From the NCBI RefSeq assembly GCF_000237325.1, contig NC_017542.1, positions 4,666,001 through 4,730,000 on the forward strand: a DNA stretch of 64,000 bases, given 5' to 3'. This DNA is from Paenibacillus polymyxa M1 (lineage in GTDB: Bacteria > Bacillota > Bacilli > Paenibacillales > Paenibacillaceae). Under the pieces are notes generated by a model, which ran no database searches, was not told the origin of the DNA, and was given only the letters and a program-made list of their open reading frames with translations. The translations under genes were made by a program, and so were the position numbers. This document shows positions 44,532 through 54,434 of this stretch, one piece after another (the first letter of the stretch is position 1; each line of letters starts with the position of its first letter).

Positions 44532-45479
44532 TTATCCTCGCTGATTTTTCCCCTTGACGGTAATGACATCTACAAAAGGACGAATCCGGTCCATCAAGCG
44601 TTGTCCCTTGTACATTTCCTCTCCGTCTTTGCTTGTAAAGCTAAGATGCTTCTCTAGCCCTTGCAGCGAGTAATTGGAAGTATAAAAGGTCGGTTTGCGG
44701 TTCATTCGGTAATTCAAAATAGAGCCCATTACATGGTCCCGTACCCATGGACTCAAATTTTCAGCACCAATATCGTCAAATACAAGTAGATCACAATTTT
44801 TAAGCATTTCAGTCGTTTCCTTGAGCTTCTGTCCATCCTGAATCATGGATTTTAAGTCCTCAACAAAATCAGGCATGTACACAATCACACCGTTGAAACC
44901 CGACAGAGCCAATTCGTGCAACAGATAGCCCATCAAAAAGGTTTTTCCCGTACCAAACGTACCTTCCAGGTACAGCCCTTTTTTTAATAAACCCTGACTT
45001 TTGGTTTCCTCAATATAGCGGAATACCTGATTTACTGCAGGCACGCGTTGCAAATCCTTGCGCGCAATTTCAACGGCATTATAGCCTTCCAACAGCGCGC
45101 GCTCATCTACATAAAAGCTTTTAATTCGCTCGCGCACCCGTTGTTCATGCTGAGAAGCAACCAGCTTGGCGCACGGGGTCCGAATGTCCACCATTTCCGC
45201 TGTTCCATTTGGGTACTCCACGCCCAGCTTGCAAAAGTGACCCTGAAAATCGTTAGGACACCGTTCCAGTCCCGGACAGTTGTCGCAATTTCGACGATCC
45301 CGGGTATACTGAAAGAGCATACTCATATTAAGCCGCAATTGCGTTTCGTCCACATCAGGATGGGCAGCACAAAATTCCTTCACCAGCGGATCATTTAGAA
45401 CCTGATCGGCTACGCTGCGAGTGCGTTGGCGAAACGAAGGGTTCTGCATCTGCTGTAGCAAATCACCGAGTGATTCCAA
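44532..45479 (-). CDS. dnaI: primosomal helicase-loader ATPase DnaI
   Basis: This 315-residue AAA+ protein loads DnaC helicase at the origin. It has an N-terminal zinc-binding domain (CDNCPGLERCPNDFQGHFC) near residues 65-90, Walker A EGTFGTGKTFLMG, Walker B DLLVFDDIGAE and sensor-1 TFYTSNYS. I chose TTG at 45479, seven bases after AAAGGAGG; the GTG two codons earlier is too near. dnaB lies 98 bases upstream, the usual Bacillales order. Confidence 0.94.
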   Translation of the reverse strand: MESLGDLLQQMQNPSFRQRTRSVADQVLNDPLVKEFCAAHPDVDETQLRLNMSMLFQYTRDRRNCDNCPGLERCPNDFQGHFCKLGVEYPNGTAEMVDIRTPCAKLVASQHEQRVRERIKSFYVDERALLEGYNAVEIARKDLQRVPAVNQVFRYIEETKSQGLLKKGLYLEGTFGTGKTFLMGYLLHELALSGFNGVIVYMPDFVEDLKSMIQDGQKLKETTEMLKNCDLLVFDDIGAENLSPWVRDHVMGSILNYRMNRKPTFYTSNYSLQGLEKHLSFTSKDGEEMYKGQRLMDRIRPFVDVITVKGKNQRG

Positions 45480-45577
45480 GGACACTCCTCCTTTCTAAAA
45501 TGTGCAGAGTTATGGAGCGGGAGAGACGCTCCGCTGCCGACCGCCATAAAGTCGACACATTATTGAATTGGCTTCCA

Positions 45578-47095
45578 CTACACCTTTTTCTGTTTACCGG
45601 ATTGCAATCGTTCGGCCAGGCGAAGCAGTTCATCCAGTTCTTCCTCGGATACGGATTCCTCGGAAGGTTGATCTTGTACGATCGGAATAGACGGCTTGGC
45701 AGGCCCATTGTTTTTGGCATACGTGCGGGATCTGCCTCCGGAAGAAGAAGCAGTAGACTGTTTTCCTTTTACCTTGGCTTGATCCCTTATATATTGAACG
45801 GCTTTTTCGTAAGTGTTTACCTGCTTTAGCAGCATGTTGGAGGCAACGGCCTCGACAAAGTTGCGGTTAATCCGTTGATCGCTCCCCGATACGAGCAGTG
45901 ACATTAAATAATGGATCAGCACATTGATGACTTCACCAGGCAGCTTATAGCTGATATCTATCTTCTCGAATATATCCAGCAGGTTACCGGGAACCGTGCC
46001 AGGGAAAAAAGTTTGCAGCAAACGGCGATAAGGCTCGTTGCGCAGCATCATATTATATTGGTGAATGTCACACTTGGCTGTGAATTGTGGTGGTACCTCT
46101 ACATAAAACTCCATTTCCACAGCCTGTTCTGCAGGCGGCTCTTCAGGTGTGGAAGTTTCCCTCTGGCGCAAGGCAACCACCTTGGCGGCCTGCACCTGCT
46201 GTTCCTCCTGACGCTTCCGTTCCTGCCTGGAGTGCTGGCTAGCCCGAAGCTGAAGCTCGTCGAGCAATAAGTCACCTGCTTCGGTAAAAATGCCGTCCTC
46301 ATCCAGCAAGCGGCTAATATCCTGTACAGAGAGATCAAATTTACGTACCACGTAATTGACCATACCTAATTGCTCGTGTTCAAATCGAAGACGCTCCACG
46401 TGCTTGCGATTGGCGGATTCACGCGGAAAACGAAGAATAATATCGGCATAGTTCAATGCTTCCTCCGATTCGGACGCTAATGCTCCAGTCTGACGGCTCG
46501 TGGACACCTCGGACAGCGCCTGTTCCAGCTCATAATCGATAACATGGGTGTTCAGCTCAAACAGCTCATAAAACGGAACCGAAATATTCTCTTTATTATG
46601 GGAAGATTGCGACCATTCGCTAGATTCCCTGCTCCACAACGATTCTCTCAGAGAAAGCACTGCAAACTTACCGATTTTGTCTCTCAACAAAAGGGTGAGG
46701 TGCTGCGTTCTGAAAAATTCAGCAGGTGCGAGCGGTGGCTGCATCTCATATTCATACATATAATCGTCCGTTTCAGGCGCATACAGCCTGGACGTCTGCA
46801 ACAGACCGACAGCCTCCAGCTTGGAGGTCTGTTCAATCAAATACTTGCGTCCCTTCTCACTTGGCTCCAGTCCCAGTGTCAGAAAAAGTCGACGTTGCTG
46901 TTCCAACGGCGAATAACCGATCTGTCCGACTGGCACATGCTGGAACAACAGTCGATATAGACTGACCGCAAATGCGCCTACCATCGGCTGATAGACACTT
47001 CCCAGCATCAATTCATCCAGTGCGCTCAAGCCAAATTCCCGATAAACGCAGTAGCGGTGGTTCTCAGTATAGTGCAGCAGGTTTTTCATCCGCAT
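45578..47095 (-). CDS. dnaB: replication initiation and membrane attachment protein DnaB
   Basis: This 505-residue protein acts with DnaD and DnaI to load the replicative helicase in low-GC Gram-positives. It has the DnaB_2/DDBH1 N-terminal domain (HRYCVYREFGLSALDELMLGSVYQPMVGAFAVSLYR, split) and a C-terminal DDBH2 domain with the YxxxI-type tail region (YEKAVQYIRDQAKV). A low-complexity Gln/Glu linker (~290-320) joins the two. The C-terminal basic and acidic tail (SEESVSEEELDELLRLAERL) is polar. It starts the dnaB-dnaI pair. Confidence 0.92.
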   Translation of the reverse strand: MRMKNLLHYTENHRYCVYREFGLSALDELMLGSVYQPMVGAFAVSLYRLLFQHVPVGQIGYSPLEQQRRLFLTLGLEPSEKGRKYLIEQTSKLEAVGLLQTSRLYAPETDDYMYEYEMQPPLAPAEFFRTQHLTLLLRDKIGKFAVLSLRESLWSRESSEWSQSSHNKENISVPFYELFELNTHVIDYELEQALSEVSTSRQTGALASESEEALNYADIILRFPRESANRKHVERLRFEHEQLGMVNYVVRKFDLSVQDISRLLDEDGIFTEAGDLLLDELQLRASQHSRQERKRQEEQQVQAAKVVALRQRETSTPEEPPAEQAVEMEFYVEVPPQFTAKCDIHQYNMMLRNEPYRRLLQTFFPGTVPGNLLDIFEKIDISYKLPGEVINVLIHYLMSLLVSGSDQRINRNFVEAVASNMLLKQVNTYEKAVQYIRDQAKVKGKQSTASSSGGRSRTYAKNNGPAKPSIPIVQDQPSEESVSEEELDELLRLAERLQSGKQKKV

Positions 47096-47440
47096 TCCGA
47101 CATTCTTCCTTTCCTGACATAACGTTCTCCAAGATGTTTTACTATTCTATCATACTTGCCCTCGGGTGGGACCAACAAAATAAGGGCAATTGTCCTCCTT
47201 TTTGGCAGCCGTATTCGTCCGAGTTCTTCTTTTTTCGAGAATACTAACTATTTTATGACTTTTGTGACCTGCATCATGGAAAAAATAATATTCTTCACAC
47301 TTCTTTCATTGGTGAAAAGCTCCAAATTGAGCTACAATATAATGGTTAAACATCACGTATTGGATACAGGAACGATATACGGAAGTACACATATTTCGGC
47401 TAAGCCGATTACATTTACAGATCGTAAAGGAGTGTAGATC

Positions 47441-48220
47441 GTGAATCAACATCAACCTCAACAAACCCCAGCAACACCCAACGAAGTAACCTCCACACTG
47501 GAAGGCTGGTATGCGCTTCACGATTTCCGGTCCATCAACTGGACGGCTTGGAAAACCGCAGACGATGAAGAGCGCGCGGGAGCACTGGACGAGCTTCAAG
47601 AGTTTATGAAGGAATGGAGCGTTACCGAGGAAGCAGGCCTGGGCAGCTCGGCTGTCTATACTATAGTCGGACAAAAGGCTGATTTTGTTATGCTGCACCT
47701 GCGTGAAACGCTGGAAGACCTCAATAAACTGGAAAATGAGTTCAACAAAACAACCTTCGCCAAATATACGACCAAAACTTATTCTTATGTAAGTGTGGTC
47801 GAACTGAGTAATTATTTGAGCAAGGAAGAAGATCCAATGCAAAATCCACAAATTGTCGCACGCCTGAAACCTGTATTAAACAAGGCTCGTTATATTTGTT
47901 TCTATCCAATGAACAAGAAACGTGATCTGGATGACAACTGGTACATGCTTTCGATGGACGAACGTCGCACCTTGATGCGCAGCCACGGTTTAATTGGGCG
48001 CAGCTATGCTGGCAAAGTAAAGCAAATCATCTCAGGTTCCATCGGCTTCGATGATTGGGAATGGGGCGTAACCCTGTTCTCCGACGACGCACTTCAGTTC
48101 AAGAAGCTAATCTACGAAATGCGTTTTGATGAAGTCAGTGCCCGTTACGGTGAATTCGGCTCCTTCTATGTCGGCAGCGTGTTGAATGAAGAGACATTTG
48201 AAGACATGTTGAAGCTGTAA
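47441..48220 (+). CDS. hemQ: coproheme decarboxylase (ChdC/HemQ)
   Basis: This 259-residue member of the chlorite-dismutase family converts coproheme III to heme b, the last step of the Gram-positive heme pathway. Diagnostic segments are [13 protein letters not shown], the YPMNKKR loop near the active-site tyrosine, and [35 protein letters not shown] (residues ~175-210) with the proximal His. The start is GTG after AAAGGAG. A promoter-like TATAAT is near 47338-47343. A strong terminator follows. Confidence 0.94.
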   Translation: MNQHQPQQTPATPNEVTSTLEGWYALHDFRSINWTAWKTADDEERAGALDELQEFMKEWSVTEEAGLGSSAVYTIVGQKADFVMLHLRETLEDLNKLENEFNKTTFAKYTTKTYSYVSVVELSNYLSKEEDPMQNPQIVARLKPVLNKARYICFYPMNKKRDLDDNWYMLSMDERRTLMRSHGLIGRSYAGKVKQIISGSIGFDDWEWGVTLFSDDALQFKKLIYEMRFDEVSARYGEFGSFYVGSVLNEETFEDMLKL

Positions 48221-48257
48221 AGCCACAACCGTCAGTACCATATCGCAGCATACAATT

Positions 48258-48306
48258 AAGGATTCCGCGAACTCCCACTTTCGGGACGACGGAATCCTTT
48301 TTTTTA
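48258..48306 (+). terminator. terminator of hemQ
   Basis: AAGGATTCCG pairs with CGGAATCCTT around a ~22-base loop that itself has short pairing, followed by T8. It is 38 bases after the hemQ stop. Confidence 0.9.
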
Positions 48307-48410
48307 TAAGACCTAAAGCTATAATAGAAGAGAAAAGGCCCCTCACGGGTGCCTGATTAAATCGTATTCTTTATGAATGCCAGGTCATAGCCAAGGAATG
48401 ATATCTCCGA

Positions 48411-49577
48411 TTATTGCAGCACAGGCTCGACCCCTACAGCTGCATCCTCGCTTTTTGCTAGCTTTCTTTTCTCCAGAGCAATCAGAATAAAGATCAGAAG
48501 CAGCAAACCACTTAGTAAGATCAAAAAGCCTCCCAACTCGGGAATAAAATATTTTAAGCTCCCACCTTTGAAGCCCATACCTCTCAAAAACTTGAAATGC
48601 CAGGTCAATGGAAGAATATTACTAATATATTGCAGCGATGTAGGCAGCATAGCTACTGGCAATTGAGCACCGCTCAGCAAGAACGAAGGCAATATAATCA
48701 GCAAGAGACGCGGAGAGGCTTTTCCTGGGTTCGCCGCATTCCACCCCAAAGCCATCGCAAACAAGCTCAGACTAATCGTGTACAGTAGAAACGGAATACT
48801 GATCTGCCATACATTCGCTTCAAACCGAAGTCCGCCAATCTGCTTGAGCAAACCAATGGACAAGTAAAAGGACACACATCCTACTAACGCATACGGTAGC
48901 ACCCTTAGAATCAAACCGTACGAATGCTGAAGCTCCTCTTTTAATCTTCCTTGCTCCCGCAATCGCGGGACAATTGTCAGTACAGTAGCACCAATCAGTG
49001 AAATCATGACCGTATTAATGAACCCCATAACCGAGGTCATTAAAGTAGCATTGGTGGGATTATACAGCATACGCTGCTGAAGCAGCATATTGGAAGTAAG
49101 CCCTGTAACCTGGCTGTCACTCATTCCCATCCCCTTTAATCCACTACCAGCCAGCATCGCATTTTCCGTTGTCATGATCTCTGTGACTGCCGAGCGTAGA
49201 TTTCCAGTAGCCTGACCTACCGTATTATCTACATAAAAACCGATGTTGCTCTGAACTCCTTTAATCCTATTTTCCTCCAACCCAGCTGGAAGGTAAATCA
49301 CCGCAAAAAACTTTTCATTATATAAAAGTAAATTCGGATCGGCTTCATTCTCTTGCACATGGCGTACATCAATATACTGCGATGCATCCAATTTATTAAT
49401 AAGCTGTCGGCTATAACTGCTATGATCTAAATCGACTACAGCTACAGAGGCACCGTTAAGCTGATTATTTTTAAAAACAAATCCAAAGGCTACAGCTACT
49501 ACGATAGGAACGAGCAGCATGATAAAAACCATCTTGCCGCTGATCATCAGCTTCCATTCTTCTATAAACGCCTTCAT
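48411..49577 (-). CDS. ABC-2 type export permease
   Basis: This 388-residue permease has one N-terminal helix (~17-34), a ~170-residue external domain, then five or six C-terminal helices, the layout of ABC-2/YhgE-type exporters. The external domain includes SVAVVDLDHSSYSRQLINKL and IYLPAGLEENRIKG, typical of YbhS/YbhR and DrrB-like permeases. Its ATG overlaps the stop of the adaptor gene by four bases (ATGA). No ATP-binding subunit lies in this operon, so it must share one encoded elsewhere. It likely exports a drug or lipid under MarR control. Confidence 0.87.
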   Translation of the reverse strand: MKAFIEEWKLMISGKMVFIMLLVPIVVAVAFGFVFKNNQLNGASVAVVDLDHSSYSRQLINKLDASQYIDVRHVQENEADPNLLLYNEKFFAVIYLPAGLEENRIKGVQSNIGFYVDNTVGQATGNLRSAVTEIMTTENAMLAGSGLKGMGMSDSQVTGLTSNMLLQQRMLYNPTNATLMTSVMGFINTVMISLIGATVLTIVPRLREQGRLKEELQHSYGLILRVLPYALVGCVSFYLSIGLLKQIGGLRFEANVWQISIPFLLYTISLSLFAMALGWNAANPGKASPRLLLIILPSFLLSGAQLPVAMLPTSLQYISNILPLTWHFKFLRGMGFKGGSLKYFIPELGGFLILLSGLLLLIFILIALEKRKLAKSEDAAVGVEPVLQ

Positions 49578-50911
49578 TTCGTCACAACCTCTACCGTCAT
49601 TCCAGGCAATAATTCAGATGTTCGCTGGACATCCACCCGCACTTGGAAGGAGCTTATATCCGACAGACCTTTGTCCCGACTCATTCTCATGTTGGTATAC
49701 TGAGGGGCAGAAGTAATGTACCTCACCTTGCCTTGGACATCTTTATCTAAAGCTACAACGTGCGAAGTCACATTTCCCCCAGCTTTAAACTGTGATATGG
49801 AATCCTCGCCCACATAAATATCGTAGTATAGCTGATTGGTTTCAATAACGGCGCCCGTTGCCCCCGTAGAAACGATCTCTCCCATTTTAGGTACAATACG
49901 CGACACCTTACCATCTGTGGATGCCTTCAGCACCATACGTCCACGCTGCAATTCCAAAGTTTTGAGTTGAACACTCAATGCCTGCTTTTGTTGAGCCAGA
50001 AGATCCACATTGTATTCGCTATTCTTAACATCTTTTCGTGTTTGCGAGGTTTGAGTCAAGGCTTCCTTGGCCTTTTCTGTTTTGATACGAGCCTGCTGGC
50101 GTTCCTCAGCAGTTGCACCCGCCTCCATTTTATCCAAAGCGGTTTGCTGCTGAGCGATCCCATTTTTAGCAATGTCTGATTGTTTGCTAGCCGCTATAAT
50201 CTGGTTTTTGGCAATTTCAACCTGATCTTTAGCTGTATCTAACGCGATTTGGGCATTATCCAGTTGGTTTTTGGCGTTATCCAGTTCTGCTTTGGTTCCA
50301 GCTCCAGCATCATATAACGCTTTGATACGGTTGTAATTCACATTAGCCAAGTCCAGAGCATGTTGTCTGGATGATACTGTTTTTTGCGCGATTTCCGCAT
50401 TCCTTTTGGCTGTCTCTACTCCTGTCAGAGCTGCGTCCAACGATTGCTGTGCTGCTTCAATAGCCAGCTTTTGTCTTAGGATATCCTCCGCACGTGTTCC
50501 TTGATTTAATAAGGACTCTCCTGCTTGCGCGGCTTGAATGTCCAATTGTCCCTGTTTTTCTGAAGTTGAAATTTTCTCCGACTGATTTTGCAGCCCGTCT
50601 TTAGCCTGTTTTATTTTCACATCAGCCTGTGCGATATCCGTTTTTAATTTCTCAATTTGCAAATCAAGGTCTACAGGATCGAGGGTCATGAGCACATCCC
50701 CTTTTTTCACCTGTTGTTCTTCCTTCACCTCAATCGTGTTTACTTTTCCCCCTACGCCCTGAAAAGCAACATTTACGGTATCTGCCGTAAGCAGTGTGTT
50801 TTTTTGTTGGGCTGCCATACTTACAGCATCCTTGCCGCTCATTGCCATCAGCGTACCTCCAGTACCTAATGCAACAACAAGTAGCACGTACACAATGATC
50901 TTTTTATTCAT
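49574..50911 (-). CDS. HlyD-family membrane-fusion adaptor
   Basis: This 445-residue protein has a membrane anchor (residues 4-24), a lipoyl half-motif (VNVAFQGVGGKVNTIEVKEEQQVKKGDVLMTLD, split), then an exceptionally long Ala/Gln-rich coiled coil (~80-330) and a second lipoyl/beta-barrel part (GRMVLKASTDGKVSRIVPKMGE). It links an inner-membrane pump to the cell surface. In a Gram-positive this implies passage across a thick wall rather than to an outer membrane. AAGGAGAG precedes the ATG. It lies between marR and the permease. Confidence 0.9.
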   Translation of the reverse strand: MNKKIIVYVLLVVALGTGGTLMAMSGKDAVSMAAQQKNTLLTADTVNVAFQGVGGKVNTIEVKEEQQVKKGDVLMTLDPVDLDLQIEKLKTDIAQADVKIKQAKDGLQNQSEKISTSEKQGQLDIQAAQAGESLLNQGTRAEDILRQKLAIEAAQQSLDAALTGVETAKRNAEIAQKTVSSRQHALDLANVNYNRIKALYDAGAGTKAELDNAKNQLDNAQIALDTAKDQVEIAKNQIIAASKQSDIAKNGIAQQQTALDKMEAGATAEERQQARIKTEKAKEALTQTSQTRKDVKNSEYNVDLLAQQKQALSVQLKTLELQRGRMVLKASTDGKVSRIVPKMGEIVSTGATGAVIETNQLYYDIYVGEDSISQFKAGGNVTSHVVALDKDVQGKVRYITSAPQYTNMRMSRDKGLSDISSFQVRVDVQRTSELLPGMTVEVVTK

Positions 50912-50986
50912 TGCAATAAACTCTCCTTCATGTTGATTTAGCCAATGGAGTTAAAAAATAATAGTCAAAAACAAATAAGGAACCTG

Positions 50987-51006
50987 ATAGTACGACATCT
51001 AACTAT
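50987..51006. promoter_or_regulatory. second MarR-operator candidate
   Basis: ATAGTACGACATCTAACTAT has 5-bp inverted ends (ATAGT/ACTAT) and shares the core TACGACRTCWAA with the 51564-51583 site. It lies between marR and the adaptor gene, 76 bases before the adaptor start. Confidence 0.45.
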
Positions 51007-51024
51007 TTAAGCCGGGAAATTTGA

Positions 51025-51531
51025 TTATTCCCGTTTTATCCGTTCAAGTCCTGAAGAAAACTTATTTAATAACGTAGCAAATAGAATATGATCTTCCTTT
51101 GTAAATTCATTCATTAAATCCGAAAAAAGCTGGATGAACATCGGAATTTTTTCCGTCATTAACTGTTTTCCTTCATCAGTCAAGGAGATCGCGGTCATAC
51201 GTCGATCCGTCAGCGTACTTCTTCGGATGATGCCGTCCCGTTCCAGCTTATCAATTACGCTGGTTACTGTTGAACGAGTAACCCCTGAATATTCAGCCAG
51301 CTCTGATGGAGTCAATGCACGTTCATGTAAAAACAATGGCATTAAAATTTTCAGGTTGCCTACAGATAGCCCATATTCCGAGAGTCTGGAAGACACTCCA
51401 TTGTACACTTCATGTGCTGCCTGCACGAAAAGTACCCACGTATTCAACGATTGGGAGTCCACATTTGGAAACTTTTCAGTCAATAAATGTATTCTACTGG
51501 GATCGGCATTGATTTTAAAATCAGAATTCAA
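51025..51531 (-). CDS. MarR-family transcriptional regulator
   Basis: This 168-residue winged-helix repressor has core LTPSELAEYSGVTRSTVTSVIDKLERDGIIRRSTLTDRRMTAISLTDEGK (residues ~75-125). MarR proteins usually repress nearby efflux genes and release DNA on binding small phenolic or lipophilic ligands. The ATG is preceded by AGAGGGGGAG. It is the first gene of the adaptor-permease operon, and two similar palindromes flank it, which suggests autoregulation. Confidence 0.92.
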   Translation of the reverse strand: MNSDFKINADPSRIHLLTEKFPNVDSQSLNTWVLFVQAAHEVYNGVSSRLSEYGLSVGNLKILMPLFLHERALTPSELAEYSGVTRSTVTSVIDKLERDGIIRRSTLTDRRMTAISLTDEGKQLMTEKIPMFIQLFSDLMNEFTKEDHILFATLLNKFSSGLERIKRE

Positions 51532-51563
51532 TGTGAAGCTCCCCCTCTGTAATTAGTAATCAT

Positions 51564-51583
51564 ACTATACGACGTCAAATAGT
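51564..51583. promoter_or_regulatory. MarR-operator candidate upstream of marR
   Basis: ACTATACGACGTCAAATAGT is a 20-bp near-palindrome (16 of 20 positions symmetrical) centred on GACGTC. It starts 33 bases before the marR start codon. Size and place fit a MarR dimer site. Confidence 0.55.
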
Positions 51584-51615
51584 TATGAGTCAATATCTTT
51601 TTTTGTTCATTGAAA

Positions 51616-51663
51616 TAAAAAAGGTCTCCAAGCTCCTTTTTAGGAGTCATGGAAACCTTTTTG
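51616..51663 (-). terminator. terminator of the NDH-2 gene
   Basis: A long stem with small internal mismatches (AAAAAGG..CTCCT / AGGAG..CCTTTTT, TTTT loop) lies three bases after the NDH-2 stop. Its minus-strand U tract is good. Confidence 0.85.
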
Positions 51664-51665
51664 CC

Positions 51666-52856
51666 TTAGAAAAACCGTCCTTTTTTCAGTACCAGTGGAA
51701 TGCCGCCAATGATGAACAGATAGCGTAGATCTACGATCTTTTTCAACTGTGCGGCCACCCAGCCTTTGATTTTGCGTTTACCTACTACGGCGACGGCTTC
51801 GCCCTTTCCAAGAGATGCAACTGTACCCTTATTGGAGAATACGAACTTGTGCAGCTCCTTTTTGCGGAGCGTAGCGGCCAGATTCTTGGCACAAAGCACT
51901 CCTTGCTGCATTGCAATTTGGGCAGTCGGTGGATAAGGGCGGCCTTCGGGATTAAACATCAGAGAACTGTCCCCGATAATGAAAATATCATCGTGACCCG
52001 GTGCACGCAGAAAATCGTCGACTTTCACCCTTCCACGCACCACTTCGAATCCGGCTTTCTCGATCAAACCGTTCCCACGGATCCCACCCGTCCAGACGAC
52101 CGTGCAGGCTTCAATTTTCTCACCCTCACCAACGATTACACCATCCTGCAGGCATTCCTTAATCGGAACTCCAATACGGAAGTTAACCCCTTTACGTTTG
52201 AGGACATCCATCGCATACTCCACCAGTTCAGGATCAAACCCTGGTAATGCTGTAGGAGCTGCCTCAACGTTAATGATTTGAATTCGATTAAAATCGATGT
52301 CGTAAGCTTTAGCCAGCTGTGGCAGACGATCCGCCAACTCCGCTACAAACTCAATGCCACTAAAACCAGCGCCCCCTACGACGAAATTTAGGCGACCTGG
52401 TTTACCATCATTTTTATATAGGGCCAACTGATATTCAATATGCTCTCGAATCAGGCGCACAGAGTTAATACTGCGAATCGTCAGCGCGAATTGATCCATC
52501 CCTGGAATACCGAATGTTTCCGGCTCCCCACCTAGTCCGATAACCAAATAATCGTAGGATAGCGAGCCATCCTCCAGCACGATTTTTTTCTCCGTTGGTA
52601 TGATTTCCTTAACTGTTCCTTTGACTAAATCCACCTTGAACTCATCGATTAGCTGCGCAATCGGAATCCTCGAATGCTCAATCGTATCCGTTCCTGCCGC
52701 AGGCATGTGAAGATGAGTCGTAATATAGTGGTAATCATGACGGTTGATTAGCGTGACAGTTGCCTCATTGTGCTTGAGCTCCTTTTGCAATTGCTGAGCC
52801 GTCAATATTCCGCCATATCCAGCGCCCACAATGACAATTTTGGGAATACTGCTCAT
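51666..52856 (-). CDS. type II NADH dehydrogenase (NDH-2, YumB/Ndh-like)
   Basis: This 396-residue FAD enzyme transfers electrons from NADH to menaquinone without proton pumping. It has two dinucleotide folds, KIVIVGAGYGGILTAQQL and FVVGGAGFSGIEFVAEL, and the FAD-contact IFIIGDSS. A C-terminal amphipathic, hydrophobic segment (YLFIIGGIPLVLKKGRFF) would hold it to the membrane. I chose the ATG with GGAAGGGG upstream. It is divergent from the ferredoxin-NADP reductase gene, the same pairing as yumB-yumC in Bacillus. Confidence 0.92.
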   Translation of the reverse strand: MSSIPKIVIVGAGYGGILTAQQLQKELKHNEATVTLINRHDYHYITTHLHMPAAGTDTIEHSRIPIAQLIDEFKVDLVKGTVKEIIPTEKKIVLEDGSLSYDYLVIGLGGEPETFGIPGMDQFALTIRSINSVRLIREHIEYQLALYKNDGKPGRLNFVVGGAGFSGIEFVAELADRLPQLAKAYDIDFNRIQIINVEAAPTALPGFDPELVEYAMDVLKRKGVNFRIGVPIKECLQDGVIVGEGEKIEACTVVWTGGIRGNGLIEKAGFEVVRGRVKVDDFLRAPGHDDIFIIGDSSLMFNPEGRPYPPTAQIAMQQGVLCAKNLAATLRKKELHKFVFSNKGTVASLGKGEAVAVVGKRKIKGWVAAQLKKIVDLRYLFIIGGIPLVLKKGRFF

Positions 52857-53092
52857 GCTTCTACCCCTTCCGATATACATAATCATTCAATATTCACAAC
52901 TTTTCTCTCAACACGGTTAATTTATACTCACAGGAAAGTCTTCATCAAATATTAATCGCTTTAACTTTGCAAGAGGAACCCAGCAGTTTATAATGATAAG
53001 CAGTGAATCATACGTTCGGCGGCTATCTGAACCTCTATGCGGCTGATTCAATATCTACAATTCATACTATCCCTTTCGGAGGTGTTTTTAGA

Positions 53093-54097
53093 GTGACAGC
53101 TCAATCCACAGGTGCGGAGATCCGCGATCTGATCATAATCGGAGGCGGTCCAGCCGGTATTTTCGCCGCTTTTTACGGAGGAATGCGTCAGGCATCCGTC
53201 ACCTTAATTGAAAGTATGCCCCAACTGGGCGGCCAGCTTGCAGCCCTTTATCCTGAAAAATATATTTATGACGTTGCTGGCTTTCCTAAAGTGACTGCAC
53301 AGGAACTGGTCAACAATTTGGTTCAACAAATGAACCATTTTAATCCAGAGGTGCAGCTAGAAGAGAAAGTTGTATCGTTAGAGAAGAAAGAAGAACGCCA
53401 CTTCATCGTCAAAACAGACAAAGGTGGCGAGTATCATGGTAAAGCGGTTATCATTACCGCTGGCGTGGGTGCTTTCGAGCCGCGCAGACTGGAGCTTCCA
53501 GGTGCCGATCGTTTTGAAAAAACGAACCTGCATTACTTTGTCAGCGACCTGAGCAAATTTGCAGGCCGTAAGGTGCTAATCAGTGGCGGCGGTGACTCTG
53601 CTGTAGACTGGGCCCTTATGCTGGAACCGATTGCAGAACAGGTTACATTGATTCACCGCCGTGACAAATTCCGCGCGCATGAACACAGTGTCGAAAACCT
53701 CCTCGCTTCCAAAGTAAACGTTATTACACCAACGGAAATTGCAGAATTGCATGGGGAAGATACGATTACGAAGGTCACTCTTGCTCATGTAAAAACCAAA
53801 GAAACTCAGGAAATCGAAGTGGACGATGTCATTGTTAACTTTGGATTTGTATCCACACTTGGCCCGATTGCTGAATGGGGAATTGAAATCGAAAGTAACT
53901 CCATCGTGGTCGATTCTCGTCAGGAGACGAATATTCCTGGCATTTTCGCTGCAGGAGACATCACCACCTATCCAGGCAAGCTCAAGCTGATCGCGGTTGG
54001 TTTTGGTGAAGCCCCTACGGCAGTCAACAACGCCAAGGTCTATGTAGATCCAGACGCCAAGTTGTCTCCCGGTCACAGCAGTAACATGAAAATGTAG
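53093..54097 (+). CDS. yumC: ferredoxin-NADP+ reductase, YumC type
   Basis: This 334-residue thioredoxin-reductase-like ferredoxin/flavodoxin-NADP reductase binds FAD ([21 protein letters not shown]) and NADPH ([15 protein letters not shown]), and ends with [32 protein letters not shown] (residues ~278-310). The CxxC of true thioredoxin reductases is absent, as expected. The start is GTG after GGAGGTG; the longer upstream reading lacks a ribosome site. A strong terminator follows. Confidence 0.93.
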   Translation: MTAQSTGAEIRDLIIIGGGPAGIFAAFYGGMRQASVTLIESMPQLGGQLAALYPEKYIYDVAGFPKVTAQELVNNLVQQMNHFNPEVQLEEKVVSLEKKEERHFIVKTDKGGEYHGKAVIITAGVGAFEPRRLELPGADRFEKTNLHYFVSDLSKFAGRKVLISGGGDSAVDWALMLEPIAEQVTLIHRRDKFRAHEHSVENLLASKVNVITPTEIAELHGEDTITKVTLAHVKTKETQEIEVDDVIVNFGFVSTLGPIAEWGIEIESNSIVVDSRQETNIPGIFAAGDITTYPGKLKLIAVGFGEAPTAVNNAKVYVDPDAKLSPGHSSNMKM

Positions 54098-54120
54098 TTA
54101 ATTTAGACTATGACAAAAAA

Positions 54121-54168
54121 GGGTATTTTACTCCAGGTTTGAATCTCTGGAGTGAAATACCCTTTTTT
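54121..54168 (+). terminator. terminator of yumC
   Basis: GGGTATTTTACTCCAG pairs with CTGGAGTGAAATACCC (16 bp with one G-U), a 10-base loop, then T6. Confidence 0.92.
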
Positions 54169-54256
54169 ACGGTGTGCCTATTCGTTGCAGTGATTGTCCG
54201 TAAAGTCATCCGAACCCTGAATGACTTTACAGTCGCAGTACGAGAGCTTGTCCGGT

Positions 54257-54400
54257 CTAATGAAGGACTACGGCTGTATTCATCTCTAGATTTCTTTTGT
54301 GAATTTCAGCCAGCAACAGTGCAATGAAGTCACATTCAAGTTTAAGCTCGATTGCCATCTGATAGGAATCCAAAAGCATTTCATCCGTCAGCATAGCCAT
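54257..54400 (-). CDS. sda: sporulation checkpoint inhibitor Sda
   Basis: This 47-residue antikinase binds the dimer helices of sporulation kinases (KinA/KinB) and blocks the phosphorelay when replication is disturbed. The helical hairpin is conserved: LTDEMLLDSYQMAIELKLE and DFIALLLAEIHKRNL align closely with B. subtilis Sda (LSDELLIESY... RDFIELIENEIKRRSL). The ATG at 54400 was chosen; ATG two codons later is also possible, since GAGG lies six bases before it. Its promoter has DnaA boxes and a LexA-like box, which fits control by replication initiation and DNA damage. It is too short for many annotation cut-offs. Confidence 0.93.
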   Translation of the reverse strand: MAMLTDEMLLDSYQMAIELKLECDFIALLLAEIHKRNLEMNTAVVLH

Positions 54401-54434
54401 CCTCGACACAACCTTTCCTTTTATTTCAAAATCT

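Noticed and set aside
47306..47851. 181-codon minus-strand frame opposite hemQ
   Set aside because: It is antisense to hemQ, whose family motifs are unmistakable, and spans the hemQ promoter.
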